DNA of 5,501 nt from NCBI GenBank assembly GCA_947647645.1, contig CANSLE010000186.1, positions 1 to 5,501 of the forward strand, read 5' to 3'. A model generated the notes under the pieces. The model was not told the origin of the DNA. It did not search any database and saw nothing but the letters and a program-made list of their open reading frames with translations. The translations under genes and the position numbers were made by a program. The stretch comes from an uncultured Microbacterium sp. Lineage in GTDB: Bacteria; Actinomycetota; Actinomycetes; Actinomycetales; Microbacteriaceae. Below, in pieces: positions 1 to 5,473 of the stretch. Every line of letters starts with the position of its first letter. The first letter of the stretch is position 1.

Positions 1-23
1 CCGATGAAGGCGATCGTGGACAT
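1..23 (-). CDS. 5' end of a divergent gene, probable NAD(P)-binding Rossmann protein (partial)
   Basis: Only the first seven codons and two bases of the eighth lie in the window. On the minus strand an ATG at 23-21 opens MSTIAFI followed by a codon starting GG (Gly). This short beta-strand running into a glycine is how many NAD(P)-binding Rossmann proteins begin, for example NADPH:F420 reductase-like or 3-hydroxyisobutyrate/6-phosphogluconate dehydrogenase-like proteins (family knowledge; the exact family cannot be told from seven residues). Support for a real start: a purine-rich Shine-Dalgarno AGGGAG at 34-29, five bases before the ATG, and a promoter-like TTGATC-N17-TACTCT further upstream. 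The gene is divergent from the LysR-type regulator, the usual position of a regulator's target, so control by that regulator is a reasonable inference. The product assignment is weak; the existence of the gene is better supported. Confidence 0.55.
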
Positions 24-28
24 GGTTG

Positions 29-34
29 CTCCCT
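29..34 (-). promoter_or_regulatory. Shine-Dalgarno of the divergent gene
   Basis: Read on the minus strand this is AGGGAG, five bases before the ATG at 23-21. It is the clearest ribosome binding site in the window and the main reason to accept the short edge reading frame as a gene start. Confidence 0.6.
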
Positions 35-37
35 CAG

Positions 38-61
38 GCCTACGTCGACGTCGACGTTGGC
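38..61. repeat. Long palindrome in the leader of the divergent gene (candidate operator)
   Basis: Positions 42-57 read ACGTCGACGTCGACGT, a perfect 16-bp palindrome that holds two GTCGAC units. The symmetry continues outward past one T/T mismatch (41/58) into GCC/GGC arms (38-40 and 59-61), giving a 24-bp dyad. It lies between the predicted transcription start (near 64) and the Shine-Dalgarno of the minus-strand gene. It could be an operator for a dimeric repressor or a hairpin in the mRNA leader. The sequence does not identify which protein would bind. Confidence 0.55.
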
Positions 62-70
62 TCTGCGGCC

Positions 71-99
71 AGAGTAGGCGCTCGACATCTGCGGATCAA
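71..99 (-). promoter_or_regulatory. Promoter of the divergent gene
   Basis: On the minus strand there is a -35 box TTGATC (99-94), a 17-bp spacer and a -10 box TACTCT (76-71), which fits TANNNT. Spacing is optimal and four of six -35 bases match TTGACA. The predicted start near 64 would give a leader of about 40 nt containing the 24-bp palindrome and the Shine-Dalgarno. Confidence 0.5.
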
Positions 100-119
100 C
101 GCACGAAGCGACGGCAAAC

Positions 120-149
120 TTGCACCGTGACTGTGCACTGGTGCACACT
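120..149 (+). promoter_or_regulatory. Candidate promoter and operator of the LysR-type gene
   Basis: A -35-like TTGCAC (120-125) is followed after 18 bp by CACACT (144-149), a -10-like box one base off TANNNT. Exactly 7 nt then separate the box from the ATG at 157, the spacing expected of a leaderless mRNA. No Shine-Dalgarno precedes the ATG. The same segment carries three TGCAC units: TGCAC at 121, and the self-complementary GTGCAC at 133-138 and 141-146. The first two form an inverted repeat TGCAC-N7-GTGCA (121-137). These would overlap the promoter and so suit an autoregulatory site, although they do not fit the textbook T-N11-A LysR box. Confidence 0.38.
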
Positions 150-156
150 CGACGCC

Positions 157-1047
157 ATGCAGACCCCTGTGCCGGATCCGCCGCTGGATGCGCTGATGAC
201 CTTCCTGTCCGTCGCGCGGCTCGGCCGCTACACGGCCGCCGCGGAGGTGCTGGGCGTCAACCACTCGACCGTCTCCCGCCGGATCACGGCGCTGGAGGCC
301 GCGATGGGCGGGCGCGTGCTCGTGCGCACCACGGGCGGCTGGGAGGTCACCGACCTGGGCCGCCGTGCCGTGGAGATCGCCGAGCGCATCGAGGCCTCGC
401 TGCGGGAGCTCGTCGCCGGGGAGGAGGCCGATGCCGTGCACGGGATGGTGCGGATCTCGGCTCCGGATGCCTTCACCTCTGTCTTCCTGGCACCGGCGAC
501 GACCGCCTTGCGGCGCGCGCATCCCCAGCTCGCCGTGGAGTTGCTGTCGGCGACGCAGCGCGTGCGCCAGAACCGCTCCGGTGTGGATCTGGAGATCGTC
601 GTCGGCCGACCCCGGGTGCTGCGCGCCTACGCCACCCCGGTGTGCTCCTACGCGCTGCGCCTCTATGCGGCCCCGTCCTACCTCGCCGAGTGCGGTGCCC
701 CCGCCCGCGTCGCGGATCTGTCGGCGCATCCGCTCGTCTATTACGTCGAGAGTTCCCTGCAGGTCGACGAGCTCGACCGCGCACTGCAGGAGCTGCCCGA
801 CGGCCCCGCATCGGTGCGGTCGACGAGCGTCTTCGCCCATGTGGAGGCGACCGCGGCCGGGGCGGGCATCGGCATCCTGCCCGACTTCCTCGGCGACGCC
901 GATCCCCGTCTCGTGCGCGTGCTGGACGGCGCATACGCGCATCCCCTCGCGTACTGGGCCGTGGCACGCGACGAGGGCCCCCGCAACCCCACCGTCGCCG
1001 CGACGCTCGAGGCGATCACCGCATACATCCGCGAGACCTCCCGATGA
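157..1047 (+). CDS. LysR-family transcriptional regulator
   Basis: The product (296 aa) is a DNA-binding regulator of normal LysR size. Residues about 10-68 form the winged helix-turn-helix: the segment around FLSVARLGRYTAAAEVLG leads into the recognition helix VNHSTVSRRITALE (34-47), then RVLVRT and the wing ending TDLG. A linker helix (about 69-90) follows, then the periplasmic-binding-protein-like effector domain (about 92-290) with the typical late segment VEATAAGAGIGILPDFL. The ligand is unknown. I chose the ATG at 157 because the LysR domain begins about ten residues after it; the frame stays open back to an ATG at 4, but that extension would run through the divergent gene's start and promoter. 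It is divergent from the edge gene and overlaps the next gene by ATGA. Likely roles, by inference, are autoregulation and control of the divergent gene. Confidence 0.93.
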   Translation: MQTPVPDPPLDALMTFLSVARLGRYTAAAEVLGVNHSTVSRRITALEAAMGGRVLVRTTGGWEVTDLGRRAVEIAERIEASLRELVAGEEADAVHGMVRISAPDAFTSVFLAPATTALRRAHPQLAVELLSATQRVRQNRSGVDLEIVVGRPRVLRAYATPVCSYALRLYAAPSYLAECGAPARVADLSAHPLVYYVESSLQVDELDRALQELPDGPASVRSTSVFAHVEATAAGAGIGILPDFLGDADPRLVRVLDGAYAHPLAYWAVARDEGPRNPTVAATLEAITAYIRETSR

Positions 1048-1775
1048 AGCCGTTCCTGCTGCTCGCGACGCGGGCCGAGGACCTCCCCGCCGACGAGGAA
1101 TACGCGCTCTTCCTCCGGTTCACGGGACTGCGCGAGGAGGAGCTGGTGCGGGTGCGGATGGAGGCAGGCCCACTCGGAGCGATCGATCTCGACGACTACT
1201 CGGGCATCTTCGTCGGCGGCGGGCCCTTCAACGCCTCGGATCCGGTCGAGAGGAAATCGGCCGTGCAGCGGCGGGTCGAGGCCGAGATCTCGGCACTGCT
1301 GGATGAGGTTGTCGCGCGGGACTTCCCGTTCTTGGGCGCGTGCTACGGCGTCGGAACCGTCGGCGCACATCAGGGCGCCGTGATCGACGGCACCTACCGC
1401 GAGCCCATCAGCGTCGTCGAGGTCGAGAAGACGGCTGCCGGCCGGATCGATCCCCTGCTGGCCGGGCTACCCGACGAGTTCGCGGCGTACGTCGGCCACA
1501 AGGAGGCGATCTCGCGCCTTCCCGACGCGGCGACACTGCTCGTGCGCGGCGACACATGCCCCGTGCAGATGTTCCGGGTCGGCGAGAACGTGTACGCCAC
1601 CCAGTTCCATCCGGAGTGCGACGTCGAGGGCATCTCCACCCGTATCCGGGCGTATGCCGGCTACGGGTACTTCGGACCCGACGAGCTGGATCTCACCCTC
1701 GACGCCGTGCGGCGCCTGCCGGTCGTGCACACCGGCGGCATCCTGCGCGCCTTCGTCGAGCGCTACGCCCGCTGA
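1044..1775 (+). CDS. Stand-alone class I glutamine amidotransferase (GMP synthase GATase-like)
   Basis: The product (243 aa) has the class I glutamine amidotransferase fold, in which a nucleophilic cysteine hydrolyses the amide of glutamine or a related gamma-glutamyl substrate. Visible motifs: the early strand ending IFVGGGP (55-61) that forms the oxyanion region, the nucleophile elbow GACYGVG with Cys100, and the FHPE box supplying His189 and Glu191. The triad is therefore complete. No ATP-pyrophosphatase or other synthetase domain is fused and none is encoded nearby, so the acceptor of the ammonia, if any, is unknown; it might act as a gamma-glutamyl hydrolase instead. It resembles the COG0518 'GuaA-like amidotransferase' group common in actinobacteria (family knowledge). 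Its ATG overlaps the LysR stop codon and I see no strong Shine-Dalgarno, so translation is probably coupled to the regulator. The C-terminal 40 residues are the least conserved-looking part. Confidence 0.9.
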   Translation: MKPFLLLATRAEDLPADEEYALFLRFTGLREEELVRVRMEAGPLGAIDLDDYSGIFVGGGPFNASDPVERKSAVQRRVEAEISALLDEVVARDFPFLGACYGVGTVGAHQGAVIDGTYREPISVVEVEKTAAGRIDPLLAGLPDEFAAYVGHKEAISRLPDAATLLVRGDTCPVQMFRVGENVYATQFHPECDVEGISTRIRAYAGYGYFGPDELDLTLDAVRRLPVVHTGGILRAFVERYAR

Positions 1776-1785
1776 CGGTCCGACC
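1776..1785. other. 10-bp gap between convergent stop codons
   Basis: The amidotransferase (plus) and the phosphorylase (minus) end in TGA codons only 10 bp apart. The gap holds no hairpin or T-run. Any terminator for either transcript must lie inside the opposite gene, or termination is Rho-dependent, so the 3' ends of the two mRNAs probably overlap. Confidence 0.8.
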
Positions 1786-4308
1786 TCAGAGCATCGGCGG
1801 GGTGCGCCAGATGCGCTCGATGTAGTCGCGCATCGACCGATCCGACGAGAAGAACCCGCAGCGGGCGACGTTGAGGATCGCCGAGCGCGTCCAGGCATCC
1901 TGATCGGTGTAGGCGGCGTCCACCCGGGCCTGCGCCGCGATGTAGGACGAGTAGTCCGCCAGCACCATGAAGCGGTCGTCGTAGAGCAGGTTCGACACGA
2001 TCGGCTCGAACACGCTGCGGTCGCCGCCCGAGAATGCGCCGGAGGCGATGAGGTCCATCGCCCGGCGGAGGTTGTCATCGCCCTGGTAGAAGTCGGCGGG
2101 CTTGTAGCCGCGGGCCCACAGCGCCTCGACGTCGGGCTCGCTCATGCCGAACAGGAAGAAGTTGTCGTCGCCGACGAGCTCGCGGATCTCCACGTTCGCA
2201 CCGTCGTCGGTGCCGATCGTGAGGGCCCCGTTGAGCGCGAACTTCATGTTTCCCGTTCCCGACGCTTCCTTGCCCGCGAGCGAGATCTGCTCGGAGAGGT
2301 CGGCGGCGGGGATGAGCCGCTCGGCGAGCGTCACGTTGTAGTTCGGCGGGAACAGCACCGTGAGACGGCCTTCGACGCGGGAGTCGGTGTTGACGACCTC
2401 GCCCACCGCGTTGATGAGGTGGATGATCCGCTTGGCCATGACGTAGCCCGGCGCCGCCTTCGCACCGAAGATGACCGTGCGCGGCTGCACGTCGGATGCC
2501 GCGACGCGCCCCGACACGATGCTCTCGTACTGCGTGACGACGTGGAGGAGCTTCAGCATCTGGCGCTTGTACTCGTGCAGGCGCTTGACCATCACGTCCA
2601 GCATGTGGCCGTCGCTGATCTCGAATCCGTCGCGGGCGCGCAGCGCCTCGCCGAGGCGGCGCTTGTTGGCGGCCTTGACGTCGGCGAACGCCTGACGGAA
2701 CTGCGGGTCCTCCGCGTAGGCCTCGAGCTCGCGCAGCCGCTCGAGGTCGGTGAGCCAGCCGGTGCCGATCGCCTCGGTGATCAGCTCGGAGAGCCCGGGG
2801 TTCGCCAGCCGCACGAACCGGCGCGGCGTGATGCCGTTGGTCACGTTCGTGAACTTGCCCGGGAAGAAGTCGTTGAAGTCGGGCAGGACCTTGTCGCGCA
2901 GCAGCTGCGAGTGCAGCTCCGCGACGCCGTTGACCTTCGCACCCGCGACGGTCGCCAGGTACGCCATGCGAACGCTGCGCTCCGGGAACTCGGAGATGAT
3001 CGACATGTTGCGGATGCGCATCTCGTCGTCGCCGTAGCGCTCGCGCACGGCGTCGAGGAACTCCTCGTTGATGCGGTAGATGATCTCCAGGTGGCGCGGC
3101 AGCAGGCGGCCGAGCAGGTCGACCGACCACACCTCGAGCGCCTCGGGCAGGAGGGTGTGGCACGTGTAGGCGAAGCACTGCTGCGTGATCGCCCACGCGG
3201 CATCCCACTCGAACTTCTTCTCGTCGATGAGCACGCGCATGAGCTCGGGCACACCGATCACGGGATGGGTGTCGTTGAGCTGGAAGATGACGCGGTCGGG
3301 AAGCTTCGAGAGGTCGAAGTCCTCCGGGAGCGTGTTCTCCAGGAAGTCGCCGATGGATGCCGCGACGAAGAAGTACTGCTGCTGCAGTCGCAGCTCCTTG
3401 CCCTGCGGGGTGGAGTCCTCGGGGTAGAGGACCTTGGAGATGTTCTCGGCGAAGGTCTGGGCGCGGACGGCCTCTTCGTAGTCGCCCGAGTTGAAGACGC
3501 GCAGGTCGAACGAGTCGGTGGCCTTCGCGCTCCACAGGCGCAGCGTGTTGACGCGGCCGTTGAGGTAGCCCGGGACCATGTAGTTGTAAGGCACCGCGAG
3601 CACGTGCCAACCCGGCACCCACCGACGGCGGGTGACGCCCTCGTCGTCGTACGCCTCGGTGTGTCCGCCGAAGGAGATGCGACGGGCGGCCTCCGGGTGC
3701 GGGAACTCCCACGGCGAGCCGAGGGTCAGCCAGGCGTCGGGCTGCTCGACCTGCTGGCCGTCGACGAACGTCTGACGGAAGATGCCGTACTCGTAGCGGA
3801 TGCCGTAGCCCACATTGGGCACGCCCATCGTCGCCAGCGAATCGATGAAGCAGGCGGCGAGGCGCCCGAGCCCGCCGTTGCCGAGGCCGGGCTCCACCTC
3901 CTGCGCGCGCAGCTCGTCGATGTCGATGCCGCAGGCGGCCATCGCCTCGGTCGCGATCTCGGTGAGGCCGCTGGCGAGGAGGTTGTTGTCCAGCTGACGC
4001 CCCAGGAGGTACTCGGCCGAAAGGTAGCAGACGCCCTTCGCCTGCACCACGCGCTGACGGCGGAGGTCCTCGAGCCAGCGTGCCATGAGGTAGTCGCGCA
4101 CGGTCATCGCAAAGGCGAAGTAGCGGTCGTTCGGGGTGGATGCCGACAACGGCACGCCCCGCTCGTAGTTGAGATTCCGCAGGAACTGGCGCACGAATCC
4201 GTCGACCGAACTCGCGGGACCGGTCACCGGCGCGAGCGCCAATGGGTGGGTCGCGTTCAGCGGGTGGTACGGGGAGGCGAGAGCGGTCACAGCTTCGGGT
4301 TCTGACAC
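1786..4308 (-). CDS. glgP: Glycogen/maltodextrin phosphorylase (GT35)
   Basis: The 840-aa product releases glucose-1-phosphate from the non-reducing ends of glycogen or maltodextrin in the cytoplasm, using pyridoxal phosphate. Length fits bacterial members (about 800-840). Landmarks in order: VCYLSAEYLLGRQLDN (93-108), GLGNGGLGRLAACF (141-154), QLNDTHP, FAYTCHTLLPEALE with His384, TNGITPRRF with Asn491, VKRLHEYKRQ with Lys575, Arg576 and Lys581, and EASGTGNMKF (681-690) in which Lys689 binds pyridoxal phosphate. Spacing between His384, Asn491, Lys575 and Lys689 closely tracks the rabbit muscle enzyme (377, 484, 568, 680, from memory). The N-terminal phosphorylation segment of animal enzymes is absent. 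The start is a GTG; the frame is closed by a TGA two codons upstream. No Shine-Dalgarno is seen, but TAGCGT lies 7 nt before it, suggesting a leaderless mRNA. The first 30 or so residues look unconserved, so an internal GTG is possible. Oddity: Cys383 stands where YTNHT is usual. Confidence 0.97.
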   Translation of the reverse strand: MSEPEAVTALASPYHPLNATHPLALAPVTGPASSVDGFVRQFLRNLNYERGVPLSASTPNDRYFAFAMTVRDYLMARWLEDLRRQRVVQAKGVCYLSAEYLLGRQLDNNLLASGLTEIATEAMAACGIDIDELRAQEVEPGLGNGGLGRLAACFIDSLATMGVPNVGYGIRYEYGIFRQTFVDGQQVEQPDAWLTLGSPWEFPHPEAARRISFGGHTEAYDDEGVTRRRWVPGWHVLAVPYNYMVPGYLNGRVNTLRLWSAKATDSFDLRVFNSGDYEEAVRAQTFAENISKVLYPEDSTPQGKELRLQQQYFFVAASIGDFLENTLPEDFDLSKLPDRVIFQLNDTHPVIGVPELMRVLIDEKKFEWDAAWAITQQCFAYTCHTLLPEALEVWSVDLLGRLLPRHLEIIYRINEEFLDAVRERYGDDEMRIRNMSIISEFPERSVRMAYLATVAGAKVNGVAELHSQLLRDKVLPDFNDFFPGKFTNVTNGITPRRFVRLANPGLSELITEAIGTGWLTDLERLRELEAYAEDPQFRQAFADVKAANKRRLGEALRARDGFEISDGHMLDVMVKRLHEYKRQMLKLLHVVTQYESIVSGRVAASDVQPRTVIFGAKAAPGYVMAKRIIHLINAVGEVVNTDSRVEGRLTVLFPPNYNVTLAERLIPAADLSEQISLAGKEASGTGNMKFALNGALTIGTDDGANVEIRELVGDDNFFLFGMSEPDVEALWARGYKPADFYQGDDNLRRAMDLIASGAFSGGDRSVFEPIVSNLLYDDRFMVLADYSSYIAAQARVDAAYTDQDAWTRSAILNVARCGFFSSDRSMRDYIERIWRTPPML

Positions 4309-4315
4309 AGATCAC

Positions 4316-4321
4316 ACGCTA
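4316..4321 (-). promoter_or_regulatory. Candidate -10 box of glgP (leaderless start)
   Basis: On the minus strand TAGCGT (4321-4316) is followed by exactly 7 nt and then the GTG start at 4308. This places transcription initiation at or next to the start codon. I find no good -35 hexamer 16-19 bp upstream; that region is occupied by a hairpin. The lack of a Shine-Dalgarno agrees with a leaderless mRNA, which is common in actinobacteria. Confidence 0.42.
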
Positions 4322-4328
4322 ACGCGCG

Positions 4329-4354
4329 CCCCTGCCGGATGCACATCGGCGGGG
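4329..4354. repeat. Imperfect hairpin between the YihY gene and glgP
   Basis: On the plus strand CCCC (4329-4332) pairs with GGGG (4351-4354), GCC (4334-4336) with GGC (4348-4350), and GATG (4338-4341) with CATC (4344-4347). Single bases bulge at 4333 and 4337. That is eleven G+C-rich pairs around a very tight tip. It follows the YihY stop codon by about 40 nt and immediately precedes the predicted glgP -10 box. It could be a terminator for the YihY transcript, though no U-run follows on the minus strand, or an operator covering the glgP -35 region. The rest of the 87-bp gap holds only a GGGACC direct repeat (4352-4357 and 4365-4370). Confidence 0.5.
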
Positions 4355-4395
4355 ACCATTTCACGGGACCCTTACCTGGGCGTCACACGGCACGC

Positions 4396-5400
4396 TCAGG
4401 AGGAGCGGGCCCCCTCGCGTTCCGTCTGCTCGGCACGCCGCGCCTCCCCCAGCTCGGCGGCGGCGCGCGCGAGGGCGTCCTCCGCCGTACGCACGCGCCG
4501 CTGCGCGAACGTCGACGCGCCATGACGCGTCCGGACCCGGTCGTCCTGCTCCTCCACCAGCGTGAAGATGTAGGCCGTGGCGATCAGGATGACCTGCACG
4601 GAGAGGTTGATCCACAGCAGCAGCGCGATCAGCGCCGCGAAGGAGGCGAGGAGGGGATTGGCCGAGGCGCCTCTGACGAACAGTCCGGAGAGCTGCTGGA
4701 GCACCGTGAGCCCGACGGCGCCGAGCAGCGCGCCGGTCCAGAGCGCCGTCGCCGACGCTCGTACGCCCGAGAGCACGCGGAAGAGGACCGCGATGGCCGC
4801 GGCATCCAGCACGAACGTCACGAGGATCGCGAGGAGCCGGGTTCCCCAGGCGATCGCCGCGTCATCCCGGGCGACCCCGAGCCACTGCGCGACGGTGTCC
4901 AGTCCGGCGGTGCCGAGCATCGTCACGACCGCTGAGGCGAGGAGAGCGCCGCCGACGGCCACCGCCAGGCCGACGTTGCGCAGCAGGACGATCCAGAAGG
5001 GGACGTCGTCGGCGAGCTTGTCGCAGATGATGCGGATCGCCGTCCGGAGCGACCCGATCGCGCCGATCGCCGCCCCCACGAGCCCGACCAACGAGACCGT
5101 GCCGGCGATCGAGAGCCCGATCGAGACGTCGATCTCGTCGACCTTGATGAGGCCGTTCTCGCCCACGAGGCCGGGGATCGTGCGGTCGACGGCGGCGATC
5201 AGCGCCTGCCAGGCCTCCGGGTTGCCGGAAAGCCACAGCGCGGCCGCGGAGAAGCCCAGGAGCGCCGCGGCGAACACGCTGAACAGCGTGCGATAGGTGA
5301 CGCTGTCGGCGAGCATGGCGCCGCGGCGCTCGACGTACCGGAGGAACGCGCGGACGGGCGTCAACGTGAGGGCGCGGGCGACGACGCGGGAGATGTCCAT
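4396..5400 (-). CDS. YihY/BrkB family inner-membrane protein
   Basis: A 334-aa integral membrane protein of the YihY/virulence factor BrkB family, once wrongly annotated as ribonuclease BN. Its molecular function is unsettled; it is probably in the cytoplasmic membrane. I see six hydrophobic segments, roughly residues 36-58, 93-117, 135-163, 185-211, 217-242 and 250-282. Family-like features include the N-terminal stretch DSVTYRTLFSVFAAALLG (32-49), the loop after the second helix with SLRTAIRIICD (117-127), and the last helix with LLLWINLSVQVILIAT (260-275). Between helices one and two lies a probable external loop (59-91). The C-terminal 50 residues are polar, rich in Arg, Glu and Ala, and could form a cytoplasmic helix or short coiled coil. 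The ATG at 5400 is chosen because the family N-terminal region follows directly and TATCCT lies exactly 7 nt upstream. It precedes glgP in the same direction by 87 bp; a functional link is not evident. Confidence 0.92.
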   Translation of the reverse strand: MDISRVVARALTLTPVRAFLRYVERRGAMLADSVTYRTLFSVFAAALLGFSAAALWLSGNPEAWQALIAAVDRTIPGLVGENGLIKVDEIDVSIGLSIAGTVSLVGLVGAAIGAIGSLRTAIRIICDKLADDVPFWIVLLRNVGLAVAVGGALLASAVVTMLGTAGLDTVAQWLGVARDDAAIAWGTRLLAILVTFVLDAAAIAVLFRVLSGVRASATALWTGALLGAVGLTVLQQLSGLFVRGASANPLLASFAALIALLLWINLSVQVILIATAYIFTLVEEQDDRVRTRHGASTFAQRRVRTAEDALARAAAELGEARRAEQTEREGARSS

Positions 5401-5407
5401 GCCGCCC

Positions 5408-5413
5408 AGGATA
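5408..5413 (-). promoter_or_regulatory. Candidate -10 box of the YihY gene (leaderless start)
   Basis: On the minus strand TATCCT (5413-5408) fits TANNNT and is followed by 7 nt (GGGCGGC) and the ATG at 5400, the same geometry as at glgP. The GGGCGG inside the spacer could instead act as a weak Shine-Dalgarno for a longer transcript. No good -35 hexamer is present 16-19 bp upstream. Confidence 0.42.
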
Positions 5414-5441
5414 TGCGGACGCGCTCGGCCGTCGGAGGACC

Positions 5442-5447
5442 TTGACA
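5442..5447 (+). promoter_or_regulatory. Consensus TTGACA on the plus strand (possible -35)
   Basis: TTGACA matches the sigma70-type -35 consensus exactly. The best -10 partner is TGTGGT (5467-5472), at a slightly long 19-bp spacing and one base off TANNNT. If real, it would drive a plus-strand gene starting beyond the window, with the terminal dyad sitting at its transcription start. This is weak on its own. Confidence 0.2.
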
Positions 5448-5473
5448 GCGGCGACCGCGGGCGCGGTGTGGTC

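Noticed and set aside
4..156. N-terminal 51-codon extension of the LysR gene from an ATG at 4
   Set aside because: It would run through the divergent gene's start, Shine-Dalgarno and promoter. The residues are Arg-rich and unlike any LysR N-terminus, and the LysR domain starts right after the ATG at 157.
120..1043. In-frame upstream extension of the amidotransferase
   Set aside because: The upstream part is an off-frame, Arg-rich reading of the LysR gene. The amidotransferase fold begins immediately at the ATG at 1044.
1654..4305. Plus-strand open frame of 883 codons antisense to glgP
   Set aside because: It mirrors glgP almost exactly. Its translation is low-complexity (rich in Val, Glu, Asp, His, Arg and Leu) with no domain I recognise. 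Long antisense frames are expected where a high-G+C gene avoids the codons that would give stops on the other strand.
2075..4315. Minus-strand 746-codon frame overlapping glgP
   Set aside because: It is a frame shadow of glgP, full of Arg, Pro, Ala and Gly, while the other frame carries every phosphorylase motif.
4352..4370. GGGACC direct repeat in the YihY-glgP gap
   Set aside because: Two 6-bp copies in G+C-rich DNA are easily due to chance, and I see no symmetry or spacing that suggests a site.
4339..4935. Plus-strand frames antisense to the YihY gene
   Set aside because: Compositionally biased shadows (Arg, Glu, Gly) with no domain. The minus-strand frame shows six clear membrane segments and family motifs.
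4396..5400. Ribonuclease BN assignment for the YihY-family protein
   Set aside because: That old label for the family is known to be an error; the real RNase BN/Z is a metallo-beta-lactamase-fold enzyme and no such metal-binding motif is present here.
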